This document shows, one piece after another, positions 9,214 to 17,845 of a stretch of 64,000 nucleotides of DNA; within the stretch, counting starts at the first letter, position 1, and each line of letters starts with the position of its first letter. Origin of the DNA: an uncultured Vibrio sp. Its GTDB lineage: Bacteria > Pseudomonadota > Gammaproteobacteria > Enterobacterales > Vibrionaceae. The translations under genes were made by a program, and so were the position numbers. Under the pieces are notes generated by a model, which did no database searches, was not told the DNA's origin, and worked only from the letters and a program-made list of their open reading frames with translations. The DNA lies in assembly GCA_947504195.1 (NCBI GenBank), contig CANNGN010000010.1:62001-126000 (forward strand), read 5' to 3'.

Positions 9214-10233
9214 TTGGTAATCATAGATCGTATTACCTTTATTTTGGGCATTGCTAGCAGAGACCGCCTGAATATCTTGTTTCGTAAACAGAGCTTTAAC
9301 ACCTCCAGCAATGCCATAAACATGAAAGGGTAATAATGCCTTCATCATCCACTTTTTCATCAAGGTATTCGAAAAATTCTTATCGATAAAATATTGCAAC
9401 GACCCATATTTCAAATCAGCCACGACTTTATTAAATCGATTCACCGTTCCCCAGCCATGCACATGAGTCACGGGATCACTGTTAATCACCCCGACTAAAT
9501 AACCACGAGATTTCGCCATAATGCAAAGGTCTTCGTCTTCACCGTATAGAAAAATATTCTCATCGAATAAGCCATATTTTTCAATGTAACTCTGGCTAAC
9601 AATCATCGCTGCACCACTGATCCAGCCCACAGTTTCAACACTATAGTCATTGACCACCGCTTGGTGATTATCTAAGTATGAACGGCAAATATCAGAATAG
9701 GAAAACAACCCTTTCACAAACCGTGACTTCACTATTCCAGCTTTGACAACGTAATTCGCGCCAGCTAATAGCATCGCCCACTTCAGAGCACTAGAATGGC
9801 TAAATGATGAGGTCTGCGTGCTTTTATCGGGATATTGAAGTCGAGTGCCCATGATGGCGTAGCGCTCTTCATTTTCAACACAGCGATCGACCACTTTATC
9901 TAATGAAAAGTTATCCTCAATATACGCATCAACATTGAAAATAAAGTAAAAATCAGCCTTATGACTAAAACAACCAATGTTGTTCGCCTTGCCATAACCA
10001 AGGTTCTTACCATTGGCAATCACCTTAATTTTCTCGCCATATTGCGCTAATAGCTCTAGCGTCTGATCCTTAGAACCATTATCAACGACGACAATATCAA
10101 CCAGATGTTTACTCTGCACTCGGAGTAAAGAATCAATGCATTTTTCAATATGAGGGGCAGAGTTAAAGGTAACCAAAACAAAATTAACACGCTTCCCCTC
10201 AATGGGATGATCAAGTTTTAATTCTGCATTCAT
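9211..10233 (-). CDS. Glycosyltransferase family 2
   Basis: This is an inverting GT-A glycosyltransferase of 340 residues. The N-terminal fold is clear: VNFVLVTFNSAPHIEKC near 17-33, VVDNGSKDQT near 49-58, the NLGYGKANN stretch near 77-85, and a FNVDAYI acidic (DXD-like) site near 98-104. GEDEDLC near 235-241 is a typical catalytic-base region. The layout resembles rhamnosyltransferase-type GT2 proteins, and dTDP-rhamnose is made nearby, but the donor is inferred. It is the last gene of block IV, followed by a terminator and preceded by a 270-base gap from the acyltransferase gene. Confidence 0.85.
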   Translation of the reverse strand: MNAELKLDHPIEGKRVNFVLVTFNSAPHIEKCIDSLLRVQSKHLVDIVVVDNGSKDQTLELLAQYGEKIKVIANGKNLGYGKANNIGCFSHKADFYFIFNVDAYIEDNFSLDKVVDRCVENEERYAIMGTRLQYPDKSTQTSSFSHSSALKWAMLLAGANYVVKAGIVKSRFVKGLFSYSDICRSYLDNHQAVVNDYSVETVGWISGAAMIVSQSYIEKYGLFDENIFLYGEDEDLCIMAKSRGYLVGVINSDPVTHVHGWGTVNRFNKVVADLKYGSLQYFIDKNFSNTLMKKWMMKALLPFHVYGIAGGVKALFTKQDIQAVSASNAQNKGNTIYDYQ

Positions 10234-10503
10234 AAACTGCTACTCCATATTCCTACTCGAACTTTACGCTGAGTACCAAAGGACGTTGTTAAAATAAGGT
10301 CCGGTTTTATATAAATCAACCGCTGACCTTTGTAAACCTAGAGTCAGGCTACAATAAAATCTCTGCCTAAAATTACAATTATAGCTGTTAATGAAAATGT
10401 CTTAGTTCTACTCCACTGAAGCACGCCGCAAATAATTATGAGAACAATAAGAGATGAGCGGTAATTATAAGAAAGGACAGTTTTGTTTAGGTCAGCTCCA
10501 TAC

Positions 10504-11580
10504 TCATCTCCCACCGGATATTACAGCCATGAATTTCGGTGTAATTGATTTCATGCTTATATATAAAAGCATGGAAGTGACAATTACAACGATAGGAACC
10601 AAGAAATATAGTGAAATAACATCCAAGTCGTTGTTCGGATGAAGCACTTTGTAGCTAAGTTTTTGTATGACAGTTAAAAGTGGCTCATGAATAGCAAACA
10701 CAAAGAAACTACAACCACTTGCCCACATGAAAGCCTTTCTTAAGTGTACAGACTCTACTATTGCTTTCGTAGCATATAACGCTGAACCGAGACCGATAAG
10801 TATCCCAACTTGGTGTATATAAAGGTTAAATGCATAAGCTTTGGTTGTAGTATCGACCACAAGAACAAGAAAGTAAGCGAATATAACTAAAGGCCCGAAT
10901 CGATCGAGTGCAAATAAGCTAGTATTTGAATGTGCGAAGTAGGCTCCTGCATAAAAAAATGCGAATGCGCTTGCAGACGGAATATAGATTGGCCAGAAAT
11001 TTAAGAACCAAAGTGCAAAAAGCACGAAAAGGATAGCCTTTCCTGCCTTGTTAACAAATAAATGGACTACTGGTGAAATCAATACCATTACCATTAAGTC
11101 ACGTATAAACCAAAATTGATATGAAATCGGGTATCTATTAACACCAAATATGGCGTTAAAATAGTCAAAAAAACCGAATGTAGATATTGGAGCACTCTTT
11201 CCAGAAAAGAATGATTGGGTTGCAGGAAGATATTGAGCCAAACTAACAAATAAAAGGGTAATAACGTTCCAGAACAAAAATGGAATAAGAAGTGTATTAA
11301 CCCGAGATGTTATTTTTTTTCTATAACTCTCTAAGGAAAAAGAAAAACCCCAAAAAAAGAAATACCCTGACATGAGGAAAAAAAGAGGCACGGCTACTCT
11401 AGCTAAGCCTTGGGAAATAATATTTCGACAAAAATCAACCCAGTATCCGGTCTCAGTTACTCCAATAGCGCCACCTGAGAAAACAAATTCTGTGCCATAT
11501 CCATGGATAAAAACTATGCCTATTATTAAGGGGAAACGCAATATGCTAAATCTTTCAGATGATATATTATCAATTGGCAT
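10504..11580 (-). CDS. Membrane acyltransferase (acyltransferase 3 family)
   Basis: This integral membrane protein of 358 residues probably transfers an acetyl or other acyl group to a sugar of the polysaccharide or its lipid-linked precursor. The N-terminal RFSILRFPLIIGIVFIHG motif (residues 10-27) has the Arg and His expected in acyltransferase 3 (OafA/WecH-like) proteins, and about ten hydrophobic segments follow. The C-terminus lacks a periplasmic SGNH domain, so it is the short form. It sits downstream of wcaJ copy A across a 378-base gap, in the position where blocks I and III have an OPX gene. Confidence 0.85.
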   Translation of the reverse strand: MPIDNISSERFSILRFPLIIGIVFIHGYGTEFVFSGGAIGVTETGYWVDFCRNIISQGLARVAVPLFFLMSGYFFFWGFSFSLESYRKKITSRVNTLLIPFLFWNVITLLFVSLAQYLPATQSFFSGKSAPISTFGFFDYFNAIFGVNRYPISYQFWFIRDLMVMVLISPVVHLFVNKAGKAILFVLFALWFLNFWPIYIPSASAFAFFYAGAYFAHSNTSLFALDRFGPLVIFAYFLVLVVDTTTKAYAFNLYIHQVGILIGLGSALYATKAIVESVHLRKAFMWASGCSFFVFAIHEPLLTVIQKLSYKVLHPNNDLDVISLYFLVPIVVIVTSMLLYISMKSITPKFMAVISGGR

Positions 11581-11958
11581 TCAAGTTCTCTCTATATTTT
11601 TTACACATAGACATAATAGCCCACCACTATTGACTGGTTATCTCCAATCAATAGTGGATTAGCTGAACACTAAAGGCATAATAGTTTTTTAATAAAACTA
11701 AAATTGGAGAGCATCAAGTCAAAACAATAAGATGCTTTTCATCGGCCTGATACTCATAAGGAATTTATTTAAATTGCTTATATCGAAGACAAGCATAATG
11801 TACTGCCTATTCATTATAGACGAGTCTCTAGTGCGAAGTCTATTACTCACAAGTTTAGACCATTGCTGCTACGTCATTACATCTTCTCTTATTCCTAAAA
11901 AACCTAGTGAGAAAATTAAAATCAATAAACTGTCATCACTTGTTAGGTGTGTGCTGTG
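11581..11958 (-). other. Intergenic gap between wcaJ copy A and the acyltransferase gene
   Basis: This 378-base AT-rich stretch holds a strong inverted repeat (11624-11657) close to the acyltransferase start. A 76-codon open frame on the plus strand has no recognisable features and is not called. It is the place where an OPX-wzc pair would be expected by comparison with the other wcaJ copies. Confidence 0.5.
11624..11657. repeat. Inverted repeat upstream of acyltransferase gene
   Basis: CCACTATTGA and TCAATAGTGG form perfect 10-bp arms around a 14-base centre, 44 bases before the acyltransferase start codon. There is no T-tract on either side, so it is not a standard intrinsic terminator. 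It could be an operator, an mRNA hairpin or an excision scar. Confidence 0.65.
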
Positions 11959-13362
11959 TTAGTAGGCTGTTTTACCAACAAAGCCTTTAAATACGGTTAA
12001 GAAGATGATTTTTATATCGAGCCACAAACTCCAGTTTTGAATATACACCAGATCAAATTCAACCCGTTTTTGCATCTTATCCAATGTTTCTGTTTCACCG
12101 CGTAAACCATTAATCTGAGCCCAACCGGTGATCCCAGGTTTTACATGGTGGCGCAGCATGTATTTGTTAATCAAGCTACGGTACTCTTCATTGTGTGCCA
12201 CCGCATGAGGACGCGGCCCAACAATCGACATTTGCCCAGTAATCACGTTAATGAACTGAGGTAATTCATCCAGTGATGTGCGACGAATAAAAGCCCCAAA
12301 TTTGGTAATACGTGGGTCGCCTTTGGTTGCTTGCTTGACTACATCGCCATTGTCCATCACTTTCATTGAGCGAAACTTCCACACCAAAATCGGCTTTCCA
12401 TCCAAGCCATAACGCTCTTGTTTAAAAATAATCGGCCCTGGTGACGACAGTTTTACGCCAAGCGCTACCGCACAAAGTACTGGGCTGATCATAACAGTAA
12501 TGATGGAAGCAAACACCACATCTTCTATTCGCTTCACCATCGAGGTAAAACCATAGAATGGAGAATCGTAGACCGAGAGTGTCACCATATTCCCGACATT
12601 CTTTAATCGCGATTGCATCAAGTCGAAGGTGAAAAAGTCAGGAACAACGTGAACACGAGCATTGGCATCGGCGAACGCATTTAAAATCTGCTTGATACGT
12701 TTCGAGGCTTCCATTGGCAGAGCAATATACACCTCTTGTACCGCATGGCTTTTTGCTAACTCTAGGGCATCATCAATGCGGCCCCGAATCGGTGCTGGCA
12801 AACCAACTAAGCCAATTCGGTCTAAACCACGGTCATCATAAAACCCGATTAAGGTTTCAGTTTGGCGACCACGCAACTTAAGCTCATTGGCAAGTTGAAT
12901 ACCAGAATGCGTCGCTCCAATCACAATAACCTTACGTTTCCCCATTTCGGCAGGGAATAATAAACGGAGGATGTAACCCACCCCTAAGCGCCAGGTAATC
13001 AGTAATACAGGTGTTAGCGCAAACCAAGCGGCAACCACTACACGGGAGTAATTATCTAATACGTTAAAGACAACGCTAGCACCTAATGTGATAGTAATGC
13101 ATATCGCCCAAGAAATAAGAATGGCGACAAATATGTCTCGTTGGGTAGAAAAGCGGAAGGTAAAGTAAACCCCAGCAACCTCAGCAATCAAATAAAAGAG
13201 AACAACAACAACCGCTAAGGTTAATTCGTAAATAGTTTCAAATTCACCGAGATAATAAATACACAATCCATAAAGAAGAGAAGTAATAATCGCAAGGTCA
13301 AAAAACTTAAAGGCTATGGCTGATTCTTCACCATGGTATTTAATACGACTTCCATGTTTCAT
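11959..13362 (-). CDS. wcaJ: Undecaprenyl-phosphate glucose phosphotransferase, copy A
   Basis: This WcaJ/VpsL-type polyisoprenyl-phosphate hexose-1-phosphate transferase starts repeat-unit assembly by moving a sugar-1-phosphate, usually glucose, onto undecaprenyl phosphate. It has 467 residues: four N-terminal membrane segments (about 20-125), a Rossmann-like middle domain starting KRKVIVIGATHSG (about 143), a re-entrant hydrophobic segment (about 282-300), and a C-terminal sugar transferase domain with WKFRSM near 329 and TSLDELPQ near 362-369. Copies B and C are very alike from the middle domain on, but their DNA is clearly diverged, so this is not a fresh duplication. Unlike them, copy A is not followed by OPX and wzc genes, and its ops element is degenerate. 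Confidence 0.93.
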   Translation of the reverse strand: MKHGSRIKYHGEESAIAFKFFDLAIITSLLYGLCIYYLGEFETIYELTLAVVVVLFYLIAEVAGVYFTFRFSTQRDIFVAILISWAICITITLGASVVFNVLDNYSRVVVAAWFALTPVLLITWRLGVGYILRLLFPAEMGKRKVIVIGATHSGIQLANELKLRGRQTETLIGFYDDRGLDRIGLVGLPAPIRGRIDDALELAKSHAVQEVYIALPMEASKRIKQILNAFADANARVHVVPDFFTFDLMQSRLKNVGNMVTLSVYDSPFYGFTSMVKRIEDVVFASIITVMISPVLCAVALGVKLSSPGPIIFKQERYGLDGKPILVWKFRSMKVMDNGDVVKQATKGDPRITKFGAFIRRTSLDELPQFINVITGQMSIVGPRPHAVAHNEEYRSLINKYMLRHHVKPGITGWAQINGLRGETETLDKMQKRVEFDLVYIQNWSLWLDIKIIFLTVFKGFVGKTAY

Positions 13363-13427
13363 AATTGTGGAATTTACCTATTTTTATGGGTTTGGTTCGA
13401 TTTTTAAGATTCAATTCAAAGCGTCTT

Positions 13428-13439
13428 CACGCAAGCGCC
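13428..13439 (-). promoter_or_regulatory. Degenerate ops element upstream of wcaJ copy A
   Basis: The minus strand reads AACCTAGTGGCGCTTGCGTG, which aligns with AACCTAAGGGCGGTAGCGTA in the copy B leader. Against the ops core GGCGGTAGCGTG there are two changes (G5C and A7T). It lies 66 bases from the start codon, close to the 77-79 bases in the other two. It may bind RfaH poorly or not at all. Confidence 0.55.
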
Positions 13440-13650
13440 ACTAGGTTACATTAACGCTCTAGGTGCTTCAATCCTAAACACTATTTACGCTATTGAAGAT
13501 GTGGTTCAATATTCACGATCTTCAAACTTCCCGGTAAGATGCGTCACTTTTGAGCAATGCTTATCGATAAGTGCCTGTTCAATCACGCTATTATATTGAA
13601 AAGATTCAGTCTATTAACATCGGATCTGGCAAATATAATACAAAATGATT

Positions 13651-13682
13651 TATCAAAAATTAGACGAACGAGCATTATTCAC
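13651..13682 (-). promoter_or_regulatory. Conserved upstream motif, copy A leader
   Basis: The plus strand TATCAAAAATTAGAC, then GCATTATTCAC, recurs with few changes at 37016-37046 and more loosely at 56534-56561. Each lies 210-320 bases before an ops element. It may be a promoter or regulator-binding site. The factor is not identified. Confidence 0.4.
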
Positions 13683-13925
13683 ATCTAAAGCCATCAACAC
13701 AATAGTAATATCATCGAAATCGACGTCATTATTTCCCCGTCTTATAACTAAAACTAAAAATAATACTCGCTTTAATTGGCATATACCATAACTAAACGCA
13801 ACGCTGAACATTACAAGGGAATGAACTCGATATGTCATTTACAGGTTATGAAAGAGAAAGGAAAGCAGAAAAACGTTAGAAAGTGTGAATGCGCTACAAA
13901 ACCGACGCATCCCCGGCTTTGTAAC

Positions 13926-14393
13926 TCAGTCACTAGATTTAGTCTCAAAATACCATTTAGTATGAAGATGAACCTCGCTTGAAGAGAGTAAGTGTTGCAC
14001 ATCGAACCACTGATACGCTCCATGTTGCTGCTGCAGTGGTAAGTTTAGTTCTTCGCGATTGACCTTTAAAATATACGCAATCGCCACATAGTGAGTACCA
14101 AACTCTTCTCCAAACACATGGTCTTCGTACAGATGTGTAAATGGCCCCAATAGCCTTGCTTGGTCAATAGTAAATGCCGTCCCCAACTCTTCTTGCGTCA
14201 AGCGTTGAAAAGCACTTTCTAACGTCTCGTTCTTTTGAATTCGACCACCGGGCACAAACCAGTAATCTTTCGCTGGGCGGTTTAGTCGTTGTCCAAGCAG
14301 TGCTTGCCCATTTTGGTCGAGTACGACGAGATCAATCGACACCAAGGGGGTACTTTCTATTACTGTTGAAAATGTGGTTTTGTCTAGGTACAT
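13926..14393 (-). CDS. gmm: GDP-mannose mannosyl hydrolase (Nudix)
   Basis: GDP-mannose mannosyl hydrolase splits GDP-mannose or GDP-glucose into GDP and free sugar, and may trim the GDP-mannose pool in polysaccharide-producing cells. The 155-residue protein carries a modified Nudix box with GGRIQKNETL near 49-58 and RLTQEELG near 65-72. The usual Arg-Glu is replaced by Arg-Leu, a hallmark of this subfamily that fits its unusual hydrolysis at the sugar carbon. It has its own 5' gap from the plus-strand gene and sits upstream of wcaJ copy A. Confidence 0.9.
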   Translation of the reverse strand: MYLDKTTFSTVIESTPLVSIDLVVLDQNGQALLGQRLNRPAKDYWFVPGGRIQKNETLESAFQRLTQEELGTAFTIDQARLLGPFTHLYEDHVFGEEFGTHYVAIAYILKVNREELNLPLQQQHGAYQWFDVQHLLSSSEVHLHTKWYFETKSSD

Positions 14394-14892
14394 GATTGCC
14401 TTATAAAACGTTTGCTTATTACGGATATTTATCCTGACTATATCAATTAGACGACTGTGATTACTAGACTCAAGCGGTTAATCACTAACTTTTGTAAATT
14501 TAATATCAAATTAAAGCAAAAAACCTGACCTAAAAACAACAAATCTAGCCGAGGATAAAAAAGTCTTAACAATTGGACACGGTTTTATACCACAATAGAC
14601 AGCTTGATAGGCTCACAGAATCGGCATAAACAAGTATATATATGATGTTGTTCAGTAATAAAACATAAAAATAACTTAAGTTTAAATAGGTTTCGCCGAC
14701 AAACATAAAGAGAAAAGCGGCGTGCGGTGAAACAGTATGATTATGGCAGTCACATTAAAGTCTATTTTCAACCAAGCTAAATTTTAGAAACAAACGGTAG
14801 TATTTTGTTGAAAGCGCATTTATAACCAACACAAATGTAGAATCCCGTGTCAATTTATATGTAGTAATGCGCAGCTTGCGAAGGACTAAATA
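14394..14892. other. Divergent intergenic region
   Basis: This 499-base AT-rich region separates gmm (minus) from the DUF5672-like gene (plus) and must hold the promoters of both. A weak ops-like string, ACGGTAGTATTTT at 14795-14807, was noted but is not called. No RNA gene or repeat was seen. Confidence 0.55.
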
Positions 14893-15648
14893 ATGAAAAC
14901 AAAGCGCCTCTGTGTGATCATTCCAATTCATAAAGAAAAGTTAGATCAAAATGAAATATCAGCTCTTAAGTCCTACCAACAATATTTTGAAAACATTGAT
15001 TTAAGTTTTATAGCTCCAAGAGCACTAGATTGCTCCTTTTATGAAGAGAATTACCCTAACTATAGTATTCGTCGCTTCAATAATTATTATTTTAAGAGCC
15101 CAAAAACATATAACAAGCTGATGCTCAACAAAATTTTTTATACACAATACACCAATTATGAATATATTATAATAGCTCATACTGATGCCATTATTTTTAA
15201 CTATAAAGCAGATTTAAACGAGTTTTTAGATATGGGCTATGACTATGTTGGCCCACCTTGGTACTCGCAACCAATCTCAAGAAAAACCTCCAATTGGAAG
15301 TATTTGATTAAAAGAATAGTTATTCATAAGCCTTCAGTTTTAGAATCTGGTGGCGGTGGTTTTTCATTGAGAAAAGTCGATTCCTTCGTCAGATTACTTA
15401 GCTTAGAAAATCTTTTCGTAAAAATATTTTGGCATTTCAATGAAGATATTTACTTTGCGTATAGAGGGAATGTTGGAAAAAACCGAATTTCAGTTGCACC
15501 AACAGAGGTTGCCGAGAAATTCGCTTTAGAAGAAGGTATGAATACCAAAGCTGAGGTATTAAAACCGATCGCTCTTCACGCTTGGACACACTATTTTACT
15601 AGCTTAGAAAAGCTTGAAGAAGCAAGGCAGCGTATCAACCGAACATAA
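14893..15648 (+). CDS. DUF5672-family putative glycosyltransferase
   Basis: This is the only convincing plus-strand gene in the window. The 251-residue protein begins KRLCVIIPIHKEKL and has features seen in DUF5672 proteins: IIAHTDAIIF near 96-105 (acidic, nucleotide-sugar or metal site), MGYDYVGPPW near 115-124, a glycine-rich GGGGFSLRKVDS near 154-165, and FNEDIYFAYR near 181-190. The family is often found in polysaccharide clusters and is thought to be glycosyltransferase-like; activity is unproven. It is AT-rich relative to its neighbours and converges with the GT26 gene copy 1 with only 41 bases between stops, suggesting separate acquisition. Confidence 0.75.
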   Translation: MKTKRLCVIIPIHKEKLDQNEISALKSYQQYFENIDLSFIAPRALDCSFYEENYPNYSIRRFNNYYFKSPKTYNKLMLNKIFYTQYTNYEYIIIAHTDAIIFNYKADLNEFLDMGYDYVGPPWYSQPISRKTSNWKYLIKRIVIHKPSVLESGGGGFSLRKVDSFVRLLSLENLFVKIFWHFNEDIYFAYRGNVGKNRISVAPTEVAEKFALEEGMNTKAEVLKPIALHAWTHYFTSLEKLEEARQRINRT

Positions 15649-15689
15649 TGAGTCAGTAAGTGATATCACCATCAGCTGTACTAATGGGC

Positions 15690-16454
15690 CTATTTTCTAA
15701 GTGGTACCCTTGCACGAAAAAGCTGCTTACTAAAAAGCCATAAAAAACTGGGGTTTGTCGACAAATAACGCTTCCACAACCTTCTAGGCTCAGAGCATAA
15801 ACGGAAAAACCACTCCATGCCAATAGCTTGCACCCAACGAGGTGCGTGCTTTTTGCTGCCAGCGATAAAATCATACGCAGCCCCAACACCGAGCATGACA
15901 CAATTCAGTGACTCTTTGTGATCGGCCATCCAACGCTCTTGTTTTGGACAACCAAGACCAACAAACAAAATATCGACATCAGCAGTATGAATATCACTAA
16001 TAACTTTCTGATTTTCTTCGTCAGTCAACGGGCGAAACGGCGGAGAGAATGAATAGGTAATATTAATGTCAGGATAACGTTTGCGCAATTTGCTTTTTAT
16101 TTGATTCAATAGCTCAATTGAACTTCCACCATAGAAGCCAATATTTATCATCTTGCTTCCAGAATGTTGACAAATCGCATCCATAATATCCTGACCTCTT
16201 ACTTGCCTTGCCTGCCGATGGCCTAACATTCTCTGAGCAAGCGCAAGAGGTTTACCATCAGGTATAACAAAATCTGCTTTGTTTACAATATCTTGGAATT
16301 CCGGTGAACGATACACTTCGATACACATATGCACATTTGATACGCAAACATAAGCACCAGACTTAAGTGAAACTAAGTGATCAAGATACTTCATGGTATA
16401 AGATATATCTGTAATATTAACGTCCATAGAAAGAATGGCTGTTCTGTAACTCAT
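15690..16454 (-). CDS. GT26 (WecG/TagA/CpsF) glycosyltransferase, copy 1
   Basis: GT26 enzymes add the second sugar to an undecaprenyl-diphospho-sugar primer. The 254-residue protein has YVCVSNVHMCIE, the active-site motif VIPDGKPLALA, FYGGSS, and FVGLGCPKQERW in the order typical of the family, then an Arg-rich C-terminal tail (EPRRLWKRY) for membrane association. An ATG 21 bases upstream is in frame, but the ribosome binding site GGGGGAAAGTA sits right before 16454, so that start is chosen. It is a close relative of copy 2 (22518-23303), which lies about 6.8 kb upstream in the same direction. It is the last gene of block III. Confidence 0.92.
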   Translation of the reverse strand: MSYRTAILSMDVNITDISYTMKYLDHLVSLKSGAYVCVSNVHMCIEVYRSPEFQDIVNKADFVIPDGKPLALAQRMLGHRQARQVRGQDIMDAICQHSGSKMINIGFYGGSSIELLNQIKSKLRKRYPDINITYSFSPPFRPLTDEENQKVISDIHTADVDILFVGLGCPKQERWMADHKESLNCVMLGVGAAYDFIAGSKKHAPRWVQAIGMEWFFRLCSEPRRLWKRYLSTNPSFLWLFSKQLFRARVPLRK

Positions 16455-16645
16455 TACTTTCCCCCTTTTAGGCATTTGATATTAAGCAAAACACATAGTA
16501 ATCGTATATCCCACAAAACTATTAACTGTGAGAATAAGGTGAAATTTTCACCTACTAAGTTAATTTAATAACAAGTATCCGGCTATTTATATGCGTTTCT
16601 TTCGATAATTTCATCCACAAAAGTCCTACCCGGATAGTAATCAAA

Positions 16646-17575
16646 TCATATCCCTCTTCCGCGCAACACCTTAGATATGGTTCCTTTTTTAAATAACCAC
16701 TTCATGCGAATGGAAAATGACTTACTGAAGAGGTGATCTTCAACCCAAGTATCGGCCAGCTTGTTTGAAGTAAATTGGGTACGTTTGGAGATTGGAAAGG
16801 ATATTTTATTCCCGTATGTATTCGGTGTATATGGCTCAGGACAAGATGTATGAGTAGAGTTCTCACCAAATCCAGAATTAATCACCATATTTTGAGATGG
16901 GGAAATATGAACGCCTTTGTTTAAGAAGCAATTTATCATCCAACAGTAGTCCCATGCGCTTTTTCTCCCAGACAACACCTGTCGCAACCTAAACAACCAA
17001 TAAATCCCAGCTCGATAGCTACCAAGATATGAGCAAATGTTAAAAAAAATTGATCTATGGCTATGCGATAAAAACTTATCATCATAGTGTGACCAGGCGC
17101 GTTTCCAAGTCGCCCACCCCCAACCACTGCTGTATTTAGTAAAAAAGTAATCAAACTCTGGAACACATCCGGGATAATGCTTGGTTCCACAAACAGACAT
17201 GATGCTAGATTCATCCTTATATGTTTCAAGCATTTGATCACAAAACCTAAAAAAATCAGGAGAAGGCAGTAAATCATCTTCTAAAATAATAGCTCTATCG
17301 GTATGTTCAAAAAGCCAATTCAGCCCCGTTGATATTCGATTTTTACAACCTAAGTTAGCCTGAGAGATCTCAAATTTCACGTTACCTGGCCAATCTTTAA
17401 ATACTGCTATAGATTCTTCAATTAATAAGCTTTCACCAATTTTATCTTCTCTTGCTCCGTCAACGATGACATAAAGATCCCTTGTTTGCTCATCATCTAA
17501 ACAAGCCTTCAATGCCTTGGCATGATTTGGTCTATTAAATAAAATTATTGCTATAGGTGCTAGAACATTTTTCAT
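16646..17575 (-). CDS. GT-A type glycosyltransferase (GNT-I-like)
   Basis: This 309-residue protein has the start PIAIILFNRPNHAKAL, the acidic donor/metal motif RAIILEDDLLPSPDFF near 92-107, and SGWGWATWKRAW near 150-161. This pattern is shared with the paralogous gene at 24999-25922 and with sugar transferases distantly related to GNT-I/GT2. It probably adds one sugar to the repeat unit. It lies 270 bases from the upstream beta-helix gene and 191 bases before GT26 copy 1, so it is a looser part of the block. Donor and linkage are unknown. Confidence 0.78.
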   Translation of the reverse strand: MKNVLAPIAIILFNRPNHAKALKACLDDEQTRDLYVIVDGAREDKIGESLLIEESIAVFKDWPGNVKFEISQANLGCKNRISTGLNWLFEHTDRAIILEDDLLPSPDFFRFCDQMLETYKDESSIMSVCGTKHYPGCVPEFDYFFTKYSSGWGWATWKRAWSHYDDKFLSHSHRSIFFNICSYLGSYRAGIYWLFRLRQVLSGRKSAWDYCWMINCFLNKGVHISPSQNMVINSGFGENSTHTSCPEPYTPNTYGNKISFPISKRTQFTSNKLADTWVEDHLFSKSFSIRMKWLFKKGTISKVLRGRGI

Positions 17576-17845
17576 CGTCGTAATATCGCTTTTAATGCAG
17601 AAAGATAAAAATAAAGAATATAAAATTGAAATACATTGATTTATAAAATTAACTTAATATTAAACCAAAAATTCACCTGCAAAAAAATCAATATGCTTTA
17701 ACCTATTCACCAGCAGTAATCAACTCCCTTAACACTTAGTCTTTCTATTAGACCATATGAACCGAAGGTTTAAATTTTTCTCTGTATATTCATAGTGCAT
17801 CAATGTTAACTACAAGCTATTGATATTTTCTAGCTAATTTTTGTA

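Larger units (their letters stand above)
13363..13925 (-). other. Leader region of wcaJ copy A
   Basis: This 563-base gap separates gmm from wcaJ copy A. It contains a degenerate ops element (13428-13439) and an upstream motif shared with the copy B leader (13651-13682). The first 20 bases before the start codon, including GTGGAATTTACC on the plus-strand side, match the copy B leader closely. Short open frames within it are not supported as genes. Confidence 0.65.

Noticed and set aside
11732..11962. 76-codon plus-strand frame in the gap after wcaJ copy A
   Set aside because: AT-rich chance frame with no recognisable feature; it overlaps the wcaJ end antisense.
13776..14023. Short frames on both strands between gmm and wcaJ copy A
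   Set aside because: They partly overlap the gmm 3' end and have no ribosome binding site or family feature.
14795..14807. ops-like string ACGGTAGTATTTT upstream of the plus-strand DUF5672-like gene
   Set aside because: Only the central CGGTAG matches; the rest of the ops core and the AACCTA flank are missing, and the gene is not in a long operon.
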